A DNA stretch of 64,000 nt from Qipengyuania citrea. Its GTDB lineage: Bacteria; Pseudomonadota; Alphaproteobacteria; Sphingomonadales; Sphingomonadaceae. Below, in pieces: positions 28,058 to 43,438 of the stretch (positions within the stretch are counted from its first letter, which is position 1; each line of letters begins with the position of its first letter). Both the position numbers and the translations under genes were made by a program. The notes beneath the pieces are model-generated. The model had not been told where the DNA came from. It was given only the letters and a program-made list of their open reading frames with translations, and made no database searches. Where the stretch lies: assembly GCF_024171405.1 (NCBI RefSeq), contig NZ_JALJZT010000001.1, positions 115,235 to 179,234 on the forward strand. Direction: 5' to 3'.

Positions 28058-28848
28058 GGGGCCTGACGCGCGAGCGCCAGTGCCAGCCCGTATCCGAGGA
28101 TCGGCGCGGCGCCGTAGCCGATCAGCACGCTTGGATAGTTGGACACCAGCGCCGCGAGCGAAAAGCCGAACAGCGAGCCTGCCAGCGCATGGCGCACGGG
28201 TTTCTCTGCAGGAAGAGCGTGGGCGATCAGCAGGAAGCTGGCGAGCAATGCGGCGGCGAGACCGAGCGCGGCAAATGGCTGGTGCAGCGCCAGGTCGACC
28301 AGCACGCGCTCGACGAAGGGCTGGGCGGGTAATTCGCCGCGCAGCCCCGCGCTGATACTGGCGAGAAAGGCGATCCCCGCGACCGGCACCATCCGCCAGT
28401 CACCATTTGCATTGTAGAGCCCGATGGCGGCCATCATCACCGCGAGGCCGGGCGCCGCGTCGGGCTGCAGGCTGGCCGCGAGCAGCGCTGCCAGCAGGAT
28501 CGGCGGGGCGTAATCCGCGTCCCGCGCCGCCAGCACCACCAGTGCCGGAACGACCAGCGCACCGGCATGCAGCGTGACCGGCCCCAGCGGCAGCCAGCGC
28601 GCTATGCCGTTGAGGTGGGGGCCGCTGAGGAGCGGGATGAACAGCAGCGCCAGCAGCAGCACCGCCAGCACACGTTGGCGGCTGCCGGTCAGACGTATCC
28701 GCACAAGGGCTGCAACCGGTAATGCCAGCAGCAGGGCCAGCACATTGCCGACCGGATAGGCCAGCGGAGCGCCGCCAAAGCCAAGAAAGATCAGACCCGC
28801 CAGAACGGGCGTGCCGAGCGCGAGGACGATTGCCGCGCGCCCGGCCAT
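28039..28848 (-). CDS. Hypothetical multi-pass membrane protein
   Basis: A 269-residue, very hydrophobic protein rich in Ala and Leu with about eight predicted helices by eye. No motif is recognised. It follows lpd on the same strand after 49 bases and could be the last gene of the TCA operon. It converges with the M49-like gene and overlaps it by 19 bases. Confidence 0.6.
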   Translation of the reverse strand: MAGRAAIVLALGTPVLAGLIFLGFGGAPLAYPVGNVLALLLALPVAALVRIRLTGSRQRVLAVLLLALLFIPLLSGPHLNGIARWLPLGPVTLHAGALVVPALVVLAARDADYAPPILLAALLAASLQPDAAPGLAVMMAAIGLYNANGDWRMVPVAGIAFLASISAGLRGELPAQPFVERVLVDLALHQPFAALGLAAALLASFLLIAHALPAEKPVRHALAGSLFGFSLAALVSNYPSVLIGYGAAPILGYGLALALARQAPQTPSG

Positions 28849-28897
28849 TCAGCGGCCCTCGCTTGTCGCAGGAAGGGCCGCTGTCTTCGCCATCCGG

Positions 28898-30310
28898 TCA
28901 GATGTGGATCGGCTTGCCCTGGACCGCCATCGCCGCTTCCTTGATCGCTTCGGAATGCGTCGGGTGCGCGTGGCAGGTGTAGGCGATATCTTCGGATGTA
29001 GCGCCGAATTCCATCGCCTGCGTCGCCTGCGAGATCATCGTCCCGGCAACGCTGGCGATCGCCCAGACGCCGAGCACGCGGTCGCTTTCGGCGTCGGCGA
29101 TGATCTTCACGAAACCGTCGGGTTCGTGATTGGTCTTGGCGCGGCTGTTGGCCATCATCGGGAACTTGCCGACTTTGACCTTCGACTTGTCGCCGCCCAT
29201 CTTCTCGATGGCTTCTTCCTGCGTCAGGCCGACACCGGCAAACTCGGGCCAGGTGTAGACCACACCGGGGATGAGATCGTGGTTCACGATGCCCGTCTGC
29301 CCGGCGACATTCTCGGCGCAGGCAATGCCTTCATCCTCGGCCTTGTGCGCCAGCATCGGGCCAGGGACTACATCGCCGATTGCCCAGACGCCGTCGACCT
29401 TGGTGCGGAAATCGTGATCGATCTCGATCTGGCCGCGCTGGTTGGTTTCCAGTCCGATCGCGTCGAGGCCAAGACCCTCGGTATTGGGGCGGCGCCCGAT
29501 CGAGACCAGCACGCAATCGGCGTCGAGCGTTTCCGCTTCGCCGCCCGCGGCGGGTTCGAGCGTCAGCGTGGCTTTCTTGCCCTTCACCGTGCAGCCGGTG
29601 ACCTTGGTCGACAGGCGCAGTTCCATGCCCTGTTTCTTGAAGATCTTGGCGGCTTCCTTGCGGAGATCGTCGTCCATGCCGGGGAGCAGCTTGTCGAGAT
29701 ATTCGACCACGATTACCTCGGCGCCGAGACGACGCCAGACCGAACCGAGTTCGAGCCCGATCACGCCGCCGCCGATGACGACCATTTTCTCGGGCACCGA
29801 TTTGAGTTCGAGCGCACCGGTCGAATCGACCACGATCTGTTTGTCGTTATCGACCTCGACGCCCGGCAGCGGAGTGACCGAAGAGCCGGTAGCGATGATC
29901 ACGTCTTTCGCGGTGAAGGTTTCCTCGCCGACCTTGACCGTATGCGCGTCCTGGAAGGTGGCATGGCCCTTCTTCCAGTCGATCTTGTTCTTCTTGAACA
30001 GGAATTCGATCCCGCCGGTCAGGCTCTTCACGGCATCGCGGCGCTGCGCGTGCATCTGCTCGAGATTGAGCTTCGGAGTGACGTCGACACCGAGCGCGGC
30101 CATCGAACCATTGCTCGCCGCGTCGAAATATTCGGATGCGTGCAGCATCGCCTTCGACGGGATGCAGCCCACGTTGAGGCAGGTCCCGCCCAGCGTATCG
30201 CGGCTGTCGGCGCAAGCGGTCTTGAGGCCGAGCTGGGCCGCGCGGATTGCCGCGACATAGCCCCCGGGGCCCGCACCGATGACAAAGAGATCGTAGTCAT
30301 ATTCAGCCAT
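28898..30310 (-). CDS. lpdA: Dihydrolipoamide dehydrogenase (E3)
   Basis: A 470-residue flavoprotein that reoxidises the lipoyl group of the 2-oxoglutarate dehydrogenase complex with NAD. The FAD fold GAGPGGYVAAIRAAQLG opens the protein, followed by the redox disulfide GGTCLNVGCIPSK (about residues 42-54), an NAD fold GGGVIGLELGS near 180, and the C-terminal HAHPTHSEAIKEA with the catalytic His-Glu. It lies 10 bases after sucB, completing sucA-sucB-lpd. Confidence 0.96.
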   Translation of the reverse strand: MAEYDYDLFVIGAGPGGYVAAIRAAQLGLKTACADSRDTLGGTCLNVGCIPSKAMLHASEYFDAASNGSMAALGVDVTPKLNLEQMHAQRRDAVKSLTGGIEFLFKKNKIDWKKGHATFQDAHTVKVGEETFTAKDVIIATGSSVTPLPGVEVDNDKQIVVDSTGALELKSVPEKMVVIGGGVIGLELGSVWRRLGAEVIVVEYLDKLLPGMDDDLRKEAAKIFKKQGMELRLSTKVTGCTVKGKKATLTLEPAAGGEAETLDADCVLVSIGRRPNTEGLGLDAIGLETNQRGQIEIDHDFRTKVDGVWAIGDVVPGPMLAHKAEDEGIACAENVAGQTGIVNHDLIPGVVYTWPEFAGVGLTQEEAIEKMGGDKSKVKVGKFPMMANSRAKTNHEPDGFVKIIADAESDRVLGVWAIASVAGTMISQATQAMEFGATSEDIAYTCHAHPTHSEAIKEAAMAVQGKPIHI

Positions 30311-30320
30311 TATTTCTTCC

Positions 30321-31559
<1,239 letters not shown>

Positions 31560-31576
31560 AATCTCGCTTTCCCGAG

Positions 31577-34417
<2,841 letters not shown>

Positions 34418-34464
34418 CTTCTCGTGCCGACCTTCTGTCGGCTCTCTATGGCAATGCCTCAGCC

Positions 34465-34499
34465 GCGCGGACGGTCCCGAAACAGGGGGCCGTCCGCGC
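34465..34499 (-). other. Hairpin between sucD and sucA
   Basis: GCGCGGACGG and CCGTCCGCGC form a perfect 10-bp stem around a 15-base loop in the sucD-sucA gap. Without a T-run it is probably a stability or partial-termination element that lowers or separates the two products. Confidence 0.5.
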
Positions 34500-34505
34500 T
34501 GGCCG

Positions 34506-35396
34506 TCAGGCGAGTTCCTTCAGCAGCGCGTCGAGCGTGGTGCCGAGTTCGCTGGGCGAGGGGGAGACGCGGATGCCCGCGGCTTCCATCGCGGCGATCT
34601 TGTCGTCGGCGCCGCCCTGGCCACCCGAAACGATGGCGCCGGCATGGCCCATGCGGCGGCCCGGAGGCGCGGTACGTCCGGCGATGAAGCCGACCATCGG
34701 CTTCTCGCGGCCCTTGGCGGCTTCCTGCTTGATGAATTCGGCGGCTTCTTCTTCGGCGCTGCCACCGATTTCGCCGATCATGATGATCGACTTGGTGTCG
34801 TCATCGTCGAGGAAGAGGTCGAGCACGTCGATGAAATTGGTGCCGTTGACCGGGTCGCCGCCGATACCGACTGCGGTGGTCTGGCCGAGGCCGACCATGG
34901 TGGTCTGGTGCACGGCTTCATAGGTCAGCGTACCCGAACGGCTGACAACGCCGACGCTGCCCTTCTTGAAGATCGATCCGGGCATGATGCCGATCTTGCA
35001 TTCGCCGGGGGTCAGGACGCCGGGGCAGTTCGGACCGATCAGGCGCGACTTCGAGCCTTCGAGCGCCCGCTTGACGCGCACCATGTCGAGCACGGGAATG
35101 CCTTCGGTGATCGCGACGATCAGCTCGATCTCGGCATCGATCGCCTCGAGGATCGAATCCGCGGCGAAGGGCGGCGGGACATAGATGCACGAAGCGGTCG
35201 CGCCGGTTTCGGCCTTGGCTTCGGACACGGTGTTGTAGACCGGCAGGCCGATGTGGGTGGTGCCGCCCTTGCCGGGGGTCACGCCCGCAACCATCTGCGT
35301 GCCATAGGCGAGCGCCTGCTCGGTGTGGAACGTACCGGTATCACCGGTCATCCCCTGGGTGATGACCTTGGTGTTCTTGTTTACGAGGATGGACAT
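34506..35396 (-). CDS. sucD: Succinyl-CoA ligase alpha subunit
   Basis: A 296-residue subunit that carries the phosphohistidine. [21 protein letters not shown], the CoA-site [10 protein letters not shown] part, and the phosphohistidine region [18 protein letters not shown] are present. The partner beta subunit sucC, which normally precedes sucD, is absent: the space between mdh and sucD has only a small membrane protein. sucC must lie elsewhere for the enzyme to function. Confidence 0.96.
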   Translation of the reverse strand: MSILVNKNTKVITQGMTGDTGTFHTEQALAYGTQMVAGVTPGKGGTTHIGLPVYNTVSEAKAETGATASCIYVPPPFAADSILEAIDAEIELIVAITEGIPVLDMVRVKRALEGSKSRLIGPNCPGVLTPGECKIGIMPGSIFKKGSVGVVSRSGTLTYEAVHQTTMVGLGQTTAVGIGGDPVNGTNFIDVLDLFLDDDDTKSIIMIGEIGGSAEEEAAEFIKQEAAKGREKPMVGFIAGRTAPPGRRMGHAGAIVSGGQGGADDKIAAMEAAGIRVSPSPSELGTTLDALLKELA

Positions 35397-35410
35397 CAGA
35401 ATTCCTTCAT

Positions 35411-37052
<1,642 letters not shown>

Positions 37053-37394
37053 TCAGCGGGCGAGCAGCGCGTCGATCGCGATCGAACCCTCGAGATTTTC
37101 CGCGAGACGGCGGTCGAGCGTGCGGCAGACCCCGAGCCACCATTCATACGCCTCGGTATCGCCGGTAAAATGCGCCTGCTCGGCTTGCTGCCGCGCGGCG
37201 TCGGCGGCGCCCATGCCGTGTTCGGCAAAGTGCCGCAGCGCCGCGCGCATCATATGGTCGAAGCTCGAGGCTTCCGCCTGCATATGCGCCGCATCGCCAT
37301 TGTCGTTGGCAGCGCGGGCGAGCGCCTTTTTCGCCAAGGCGCGGGCGATCGGCGAATGCGCGGCGGAACGAGCGGCGGCGAAATGGAGGGGCAT
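37053..37394 (-). CDS. Small helical protein of unknown function
   Basis: A 113-residue, Ala/His-rich, probably all-helical cytoplasmic protein without signal peptide. The segments ARALAKKALARAANDN and WWLGVCRTLDRRLAENL are the most distinctive. I choose the ATG at 37394, with AGGATAGAGG upstream; the frame opens 11 codons earlier. No family recognised. Confidence 0.6.
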   Translation of the reverse strand: MPLHFAAARSAAHSPIARALAKKALARAANDNGDAAHMQAEASSFDHMMRAALRHFAEHGMGAADAARQQAEQAHFTGDTEAYEWWLGVCRTLDRRLAENLEGSIAIDALLAR

Positions 37395-37512
37395 GCCTCT
37401 ATCCTTGTGAAGCGGCTGGGGGATCATTCTGTCCTACCCGGCCACCGCTAAGCTTCGGTTCCGCAGCATGGTTGTGAAGACGTAAAGGATTGCCTCCGCG
37501 CAAGCGACACGG

Positions 37513-38652
37513 TTACTTCCGGCCCGGCTCGCTGATCCATTTGCCCGAATTGGCATATTCCTCCTTCACGCGCCCCGATTGCGGCAGCTTGGTGCTCGCG
37601 GGGGCGGCAGTCGTCGCACCCGTCGCGCCTACCGGGGCCGTCGACGCCGCGCCGAGGCTGATCGTGTCGTTCGATGGCGGGGCAGGGGCCACCGGACCCG
37701 GCACATCGAGTTCCGCCCGCCGGATATTGGGTGCAGCCAGCGGTTCGCTGCCGGCATAGGCATCGGTAAAGGCGCCCGCGGTGCCCGCGCCGCCCTTCCA
37801 GCGATAGAACCGGTGCGCGCCGATCGCGCCGATGAAATCCAGGCTCGCCGCCCAATAGGGGTTCACGTAATTGGTGTGGTAATGCGTCGCGAGGCCGATC
37901 GGCTGGTACACCTCGCCCGCCAGCGCCCCCAGCGCGACCGACTGCGCCACCGCCCAGGCCCGGCGGGCGGGCGTGCGGCGAAGCGATCCGTCACAGGTGA
38001 AGCTGAACTGGCAGCCGGTTGTGCGCTCCGATCCCTGGAACACCACGCCGCAGATACTGGCCGGATAGGCGGGATGCGCGACCCGGTTGAGCACGACTTG
38101 CGCCACCGCCTGCTGCCCGGCGTAGCTTTCGCTGGCCGCCTCGTAATAGACCGCCATCGACAGGCATTGCAGCGCGCGGGCCTTGTCGAGCCCGCTGCCC
38201 GCCTGCCGGAACGCCTGCGCCGCAGCGCCTGCCCCGTGGCTTTCGGCAAATTCGACCGTTTCGAACGTGCCCTCGCTCTGGCGCAGGTCGCTGACATCGA
38301 TCGCCAGGCGCGGGGCATCCTCGAGATAATAGAACGCCGAGCCGGGGAAACTGTCACCCGGGGTTTCGAACGGCATGGGGGCGAAGGCGACGCGTTCCTC
38401 GGCAAGCCCCATCGCGCTTTTCAGATCCGCCCATTCGCCCTGTGCGGCAACCGTAGGCAGTGCGATCGCGCCGGCGAGCAGCGCCCCGCGCGAGACCAGC
38501 TTGCGCCGCTTTTGGCGGCGCGCCTCGAACCGCCTGGCGCGTGCGGACGGCGCGCGCGGGGCACGCCTGCTTCGATCCGCTCTGGCCTTCGATTGACGCA
38601 ATTCGCTTCCTGCTTTCGTCCGCTGCAATAGCCCAACCTGGTCCATATCCAT
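37513..38652 (-). CDS. Cell-wall hydrolase, SleB-like
   Basis: A 379-residue protein with a strongly basic N-terminus (about 1-50), one hydrophobic anchor (about 53-69), and a SleB/hydrolase-2 domain near 160-285. The catalytic glutamate is in MAVYYEAASES, followed by GQQAVAQVVLNRVAHP and the C-terminal THYHTNYVNPYW. It probably cleaves peptidoglycan near the septum or cell surface. The Pro/Ala-rich C-terminus is low complexity. The related domain in spore-formers is a germination lytic transglycosylase, but no sporulation is implied here. Confidence 0.85.
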   Translation of the reverse strand: MDMDQVGLLQRTKAGSELRQSKARADRSRRAPRAPSARARRFEARRQKRRKLVSRGALLAGAIALPTVAAQGEWADLKSAMGLAEERVAFAPMPFETPGDSFPGSAFYYLEDAPRLAIDVSDLRQSEGTFETVEFAESHGAGAAAQAFRQAGSGLDKARALQCLSMAVYYEAASESYAGQQAVAQVVLNRVAHPAYPASICGVVFQGSERTTGCQFSFTCDGSLRRTPARRAWAVAQSVALGALAGEVYQPIGLATHYHTNYVNPYWAASLDFIGAIGAHRFYRWKGGAGTAGAFTDAYAGSEPLAAPNIRRAELDVPGPVAPAPPSNDTISLGAASTAPVGATGATTAAPASTKLPQSGRVKEEYANSGKWISEPGRK

Positions 38653-38779
38653 AGCCGGACGGGCGCACCATCCCGCATCGGGACGTAAGGTGCGCTCGCC
38701 ATATAACTACCAGATAGTGCTTAACGAAGGATCGTCTTGTGCATTGCGGCATCGCGCGTTAGTCGGGCGGCCGAGTCAC

Positions 38780-38940
38780 GGGTTGGCCTGTTCGCGCAGG
38801 CCCGAAGAGGGAAGGAGGTGCAAACCCTCCGCTGCCCCCGCAACTGTGACCGGGGAGCGATCCCGCTACATGCCACTGGGCCTTGCGTCCGGGAAGGCGG
38901 CGGGAAAGCGTCGATCCGGGAGCCAGGAGACCTGCCCATG
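38780..38940 (+). promoter_or_regulatory. Cobalamin riboswitch
   Basis: Conserved elements occur in order: AGGGAA near 38808, GGTGCAAACCCTCC (from 38817), GCTGCCCCCGCAACTGT (from 38831), GCCACTGG (from 38872), GGGAAGGC (from 38891) and the B12 box GAGCCAGGAGACCTGCC (38920-38936). It lies about 110 bases before btuB, so adenosylcobalamin should repress the operon. Confidence 0.95.
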
Positions 38941-39043
38941 ACCGTCGTTCGGCCGCGGGCGGGGTGTATCGTAGGCAAACGTGGAAGGAGCAATTCTGCT
39001 CCCTCCCGTCATGGACGGCGATTCGTCTATGATAGGAGGTTAC

Positions 39044-40951
39044 GTGTACAAATATCTGTTTTTCCTGACGGCTTCGGCCATTCCCGCTGCGGCATTGGCG
39101 CAGAGCCCGAGCGAACAGGCGCTGGCCGAGATCGTCGACCGGCAGGATGCCGACGGGGCCGCGACGGCCGAAGTCTATGCTTCGGCGGCAGTGCCGCGCG
39201 ACGCCGCCGTGATCACGGTTACCGCCAATGGCCTCGGCACCGATCTGCGCAACACCGGCCAGTCGGTCACCGTTATCGACCGCACCGAAATCGAGACCAT
39301 CCAGGGCGCCGATCCGGTGCGTGCGCTGAACCGCGTTCCCGGCTTGTCGCTGTCGCGCAGCGGCGGGATCGGCACGGTGACCAGCGTCAATGTGCGCGGG
39401 GCGAATGCCGATCAGCTGCTCGTGCTGGTCGATGGCGTGCGCGTGGCCGACCAGGCCAGCCCCTCGGGCGGGTTCGACTTCGGCAATCTGCTGCTCGGCA
39501 CTGCGGGCAAGGTCGATGTGCTGCGCGGTTCGAACAGCACGATCTGGGGCTCCGAAGCCGTGGGCGGCGTGGTCGATGTCTCGACCCGGACCGAGCGCGG
39601 GCTTAGCGGCAGCATCGAATACGGCGCGCGCGACACGCTCTTCGCCAGCGCGGCGGCGGGCGCGGGCAATGACGATGTGTTCTTCGGCCTCACCGGCTCG
39701 TGGTACGAAACCGACGGGTTTTCGGCAGCCGCCTCGGGCACCGAGGCCGACGGTTCGCAGCAATTCGCGCTGGGCACGACAGCCTTCGTCAATCTGACGC
39801 CAAGCCTCGAGCTGTTCGCGCATGGCAATTTCGCCGAAGGCGAGGTCGAGATCGACGGCTTCCCCGCACCCACCTATGTGCTGGCCGATACCGACGATAC
39901 GCAGAAGACCACCCGCTATTGGGGCGATGTCGGGCTGGCCTATTACGGCAACGACCTCACGCTGCGCGCCGTTTACAGCCGTTCGGACACCGAACGCGCC
40001 AATCGCAATGGCGCGGGCGCGGAGACCTTCGCCAGCGACGGCAGCTCCGAACGCGTTTCGCTGCGCGGCGAATACCGCCTGCTGGGCGGACTGGCGCTGG
40101 CCTTTGGCGGCGACCACGAATGGACCGCGTTCGAAACCAGCTTCGATGCTTCGGCCGAAACCGAGATCAGCGGCGCTTATGCGCAGCTTGGCTGGGTGAT
40201 GGGGCGGTTGGCAGCGCATGCCGGCGCGCGCGTGGACGACCACGAACAGTTTGGCACGCATGTCAGTTTCGGGGGCGATGTCAGCTATGGCTTCGGCAGC
40301 GACTGGCGGCTACGCGCGAGCGTGGGCGAAGGCTTCAAGGCGCCGACGCTGTACCAGCTGCTGTCTTTCTACGGGAACACGCAGCTCGAACCCGAGGAAA
40401 GCACCAGCTACGATCTCGGGATCGAGAAGGGCCAGCGCGGTTCGGGCCTGCATCTGGCGCTCACAGGGTTCCGCCGCGACAGCGACAATCTGATCGGTTT
40501 CGGCTTTACTGCCGAGCGCCCGTCGGGGGTCTATCTCAACACGGCGCGCGCGCGGGCGCAGGGTATCGAGGCCGAAGCCGGCATCGACCTGCTGCGCGGG
40601 CTGCGGCTGGCGGGGATCTATTCCTATGTCGATGCCGAGGACCGCACGACCGGGCTCGACCTTGCGCGCAGGCCCAACCATTTCGGGACGATCTACGCCG
40701 ACTGGCACAGCGCTTTCGGCCTCGGTCTGGGCGCGGACTTGCGCATCGTCGGTCCGAGCTGGGATAATGGTGCCAACACCAACCGGCTCGACGGATACGA
40801 ACTGTTCGACCTGCGCGCTTCCTTCGGGATCGGCGACAATCTCGAACTGTTCGGCCGGGTAGAGAACGTCTTCGATGCCGATTACCAGACCGTGGCCGGT
40901 TATGGCACTGCCGGGCGCAGCGTGTTCGGCGGGATCAGGGCGAAGATGTGA
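39044..40951 (+). CDS. btuB: TonB-dependent cobalamin receptor
   Basis: A 635-residue outer-membrane receptor with a signal peptide (ending AALAQ), a TonB-box-like VITVTA, a plug domain (RALNRVPGLSLSRSGG, LVLVDGVRV, NSTIWGSEAVGGVV) and a 22-strand-type barrel ending VFGGIRAKM with the usual terminal Phe replaced. I choose GTG at 39044 because AGGAGG lies 4 bases upstream, whereas longer starts have none. A cobalamin riboswitch precedes it, supporting B12 as substrate. The stop overlaps btuF as GTGA. Confidence 0.92.
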   Translation: MYKYLFFLTASAIPAAALAQSPSEQALAEIVDRQDADGAATAEVYASAAVPRDAAVITVTANGLGTDLRNTGQSVTVIDRTEIETIQGADPVRALNRVPGLSLSRSGGIGTVTSVNVRGANADQLLVLVDGVRVADQASPSGGFDFGNLLLGTAGKVDVLRGSNSTIWGSEAVGGVVDVSTRTERGLSGSIEYGARDTLFASAAAGAGNDDVFFGLTGSWYETDGFSAAASGTEADGSQQFALGTTAFVNLTPSLELFAHGNFAEGEVEIDGFPAPTYVLADTDDTQKTTRYWGDVGLAYYGNDLTLRAVYSRSDTERANRNGAGAETFASDGSSERVSLRGEYRLLGGLALAFGGDHEWTAFETSFDASAETEISGAYAQLGWVMGRLAAHAGARVDDHEQFGTHVSFGGDVSYGFGSDWRLRASVGEGFKAPTLYQLLSFYGNTQLEPEESTSYDLGIEKGQRGSGLHLALTGFRRDSDNLIGFGFTAERPSGVYLNTARARAQGIEAEAGIDLLRGLRLAGIYSYVDAEDRTTGLDLARRPNHFGTIYADWHSAFGLGLGADLRIVGPSWDNGANTNRLDGYELFDLRASFGIGDNLELFGRVENVFDADYQTVAGYGTAGRSVFGGIRAKM

Positions 40952-41763
40952 AACCGCTGATCGTCGCATCGGTCCTGCTGCTCGCCGCTTGCGCGGGGGG
41001 CGGGGCCGGTGCGCCGCCTCCCGAACGCGGGCCGACGATCGTCAGCCTCAATCCCTGCACCGACGCCATCCTTGCCGAGGTTGCGGCTCCCGGACAATTG
41101 CTGGCGATTTCGCACTACAGCAAGGACCCGCGCGCCAGCTCGATGGAAGCGGCAGTCGCGGCGCGGTTCGCGGCGACTGGCGGGACGGTCGAGGAAGTGC
41201 TCGCGCTCGATCCCGACGTGGTGGTCGCGGGCAGCTTCCTCGCCCCGGCGACCCGCGCGGCGCTGGCGGAACTGGGGATGGAGGTCGTCACCTTCGATAT
41301 CGCTGCCGATGTCGCTGCCAGCAAAGAGCAGATCCGCGATCTCGCCGCGCTGGCGGGCGATGAACCCGCGGGCGCGCGCCTGATCGCCCGCATCGACGCC
41401 GCACTTGCTGCCGCCGCACCTGCGGATGGCGAGAGCGTCGCCACGCTGCTGTGGCAGCCGGGCGGGATCGTCGCCGGAGAGCAGACACTGGTCAGCGACT
41501 TGCTGGTCCGCACCGGCTTCGCCAATGCCGCCCCTGCGCGCGGGCTGTCGCAGGCGGATTATGTCGCGCTCGAAGACGTCGTCGCCGCACCACCCGAAGT
41601 CCTGTTGATCGCGGGCGGCGAACTGGGGCAGTCGCACCCGGTTCTCGGCCGCCTGGGCGATATGCACCGGGCGCGGTTCGATACCAGCCTGCTCTATTGC
41701 GGCGGCCCCACGATAATCCGCGCGGCCGAGCGGTTGGCCGCGATCAGGGCGGCCGCATCGTGA
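40948..41763 (+). CDS. btuF: Cobalamin ABC transporter substrate-binding lipoprotein
   Basis: A 271-residue periplasmic protein with a lipoprotein signal ending LLLAAC (Cys15), then a BtuF/FecB-type fold: PTIVSLNPCTDAILAEV, LALDPDVVVAGSF and a C-terminal half around GGIVAGEQTLVSDLL. The GTG start overlaps btuB, and its TGA overlaps the GTG of btuC. Position in the riboswitch operon identifies the ligand; sequence alone would also allow other siderophore-like ligands. Confidence 0.9.
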   Translation: MKPLIVASVLLLAACAGGGAGAPPPERGPTIVSLNPCTDAILAEVAAPGQLLAISHYSKDPRASSMEAAVAARFAATGGTVEEVLALDPDVVVAGSFLAPATRAALAELGMEVVTFDIAADVAASKEQIRDLAALAGDEPAGARLIARIDAALAAAAPADGESVATLLWQPGGIVAGEQTLVSDLLVRTGFANAAPARGLSQADYVALEDVVAAPPEVLLIAGGELGQSHPVLGRLGDMHRARFDTSLLYCGGPTIIRAAERLAAIRAAAS

Positions 41764-42713
41764 ACCGCGCGATCCCGATCTTCGCCGGACTGTTGGCCAT
41801 CGCATTGCCCCTGTCGCTGCTGGCGGGGCGGGTCTGGCTCGACCCCGCGAGCACGCCCAATGCCGCGCTGATCCTCGCCGAATTGCGCCTGCCGCGCGCG
41901 GTGCTGGCCATCGTCGTCGGCGCGGGGCTGGGCGCGAGCGGCGCGGCGATGCAGGGGTATTTGCGCAATCCGCTGGCCGACCCGGGCCTGTTCGGTATCG
42001 CGCCGGGCGCGGCACTGGGCGCGGTCGCCGCGCTGTGGTTCGGCTATGCCGCTGCGCCCTATCTGCTCCCCGCCTTCGCGCTGGTCGGCGCGGGCGGCGC
42101 CATGGCGCTGCTGGCCGCGATTGCCGGCCGGACCGGCGGAATCGCGCTGTTCACGCTCGCCGGGCTGATGGTCGCCAGCCTTGCCGGGGCGCTGACCGCA
42201 CTGGCAATCAGCATGGCGCCCAATGCCTTTGCAATGAGCGAGATCGTCATGTGGCTCAACGGCGCGCTGACCGATCGCAGCTGGCGCGATGTCTGGGTGG
42301 CCGCGCCGCTGGTGGCGCTGGGTATCGTGGTGCTTGCGCGCGCGGGCACCGCGCTCGATGCGCTGACGCTGGGCGAACCGGTCGCCCGTTCGCTGGGTGT
42401 CGATACCAACCGCCTGCTGTGGCTGCTGATCGCGGGGGTCGGGCTGACGGTCGGGGCCAGCGTCGCGGTGGCGGGCATCATCGGCTTCGTCGGGCTGATC
42501 GTGCCGCACCTCGTGCGCCCGCTGACCGATCGCCGACCCTCGCAGCTGATCCTGCCCAGCGCGCTCGCGGGCGCGCTGCTGGTGCTGGTGGCTGACAGCG
42601 CGGTGCGCGTGCTGCCGCTGGTTACCGAATTGCGGCTGGGCATCGCGCTCAGCCTGCTTGGCGCCCCCTTCTTCCTGTGGCTGCTGCTGCGCATGCGCCG
42701 GGGGCTGGCATGA
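41760..42713 (+). CDS. btuC: Cobalamin ABC transporter permease
   Basis: A 317-residue inner-membrane protein of the FecCD/BtuC family with about ten helices. The EELRLPR-like ILAELRLPRAVLAIVVGAGL opening, GAAMQGYLRNPLADPGLFG and the coupling segment GFVGLIVPHLVR are diagnostic. The GTG overlaps the btuF stop by 4 bases (GTGA), and its own stop overlaps btuD (ATGA). Confidence 0.93.
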   Translation: MNRAIPIFAGLLAIALPLSLLAGRVWLDPASTPNAALILAELRLPRAVLAIVVGAGLGASGAAMQGYLRNPLADPGLFGIAPGAALGAVAALWFGYAAAPYLLPAFALVGAGGAMALLAAIAGRTGGIALFTLAGLMVASLAGALTALAISMAPNAFAMSEIVMWLNGALTDRSWRDVWVAAPLVALGIVVLARAGTALDALTLGEPVARSLGVDTNRLLWLLIAGVGLTVGASVAVAGIIGFVGLIVPHLVRPLTDRRPSQLILPSALAGALLVLVADSAVRVLPLVTELRLGIALSLLGAPFFLWLLLRMRRGLA

Positions 42714-43438
42714 GACTGGCGGCGGCACAGCTGTCGATTGCCGAGCGGCTAGACCGGGTTTCGCTGATCCTCGAACCCGGCACGATAACCGCGATCTGCG
42801 GCCCCAATGGCGCGGGCAAGTCGAGCCTGCTCGAAGCGCTCGCCGGACTGCTTCCGGCTGGTGACGGGGCGGTGTTTCTCGACCGGCAGCAGATCGCCGC
42901 GCTGCCCCTGCGCGAGCGGGCACGGCGTATCGGGTATCTGCCGCAAGCGCATGAAATCGCGTGGGATGTGCCCGTTCGCAGCCTGGTCGAACTTGGCCGG
43001 CTGCCGCATGGTGACCGGCTGGCGGCACCGGTCGATGCCGCGCTCGACGCGCTCGACATCCGCGACCTCGCAAACCGCCGCGCGCAGTCGCTGTCGGGCG
43101 GCGAGACCGCGCGGGTCCTGCTGGCGCGGGTGCTGGCGGGCGAACCGCAATGGATCCTCGCCGACGAACCGCTCGCCGCGCTCGATATCGCGCACCAGCT
43201 CGCACTGCTGAAGCATTTGCGGCGGGCGGCACAGGGCGGGGCGGGGGTGGTGCTCGTGCTCCACGATCTCGCGCATGCGATGAACCATGCCGACCGGGTG
43301 GTGGTGCTCGACCGCGGCGTGGTGGCCGCCGACGGCGCATGCGAAGACGCGCTCGACCAGCAGGTGATCGAGCGCGTCTGGAAAGTGCCGGTCCGGTGGA
43401 TCGGCGAACCGCGCCACCGGGCGTTGGTCAGCCGGTGA
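42710..43438 (+). CDS. btuD: Cobalamin ABC transporter ATPase
   Basis: A 242-residue ATPase with Walker A GPNGAGKSS (about residues 31-39), the signature LSGGE (about 130) and Walker B WILADEP with LDIAHQ as D-loop, followed by the H-loop in LVLHDLAHA. The ATG overlaps the btuC stop. It ends one base before the convergent M3 peptidase gene, leaving no terminator space. Confidence 0.93.
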   Translation: MRLAAAQLSIAERLDRVSLILEPGTITAICGPNGAGKSSLLEALAGLLPAGDGAVFLDRQQIAALPLRERARRIGYLPQAHEIAWDVPVRSLVELGRLPHGDRLAAPVDAALDALDIRDLANRRAQSLSGGETARVLLARVLAGEPQWILADEPLAALDIAHQLALLKHLRRAAQGGAGVVLVLHDLAHAMNHADRVVVLDRGVVAADGACEDALDQQVIERVWKVPVRWIGEPRHRALVSR

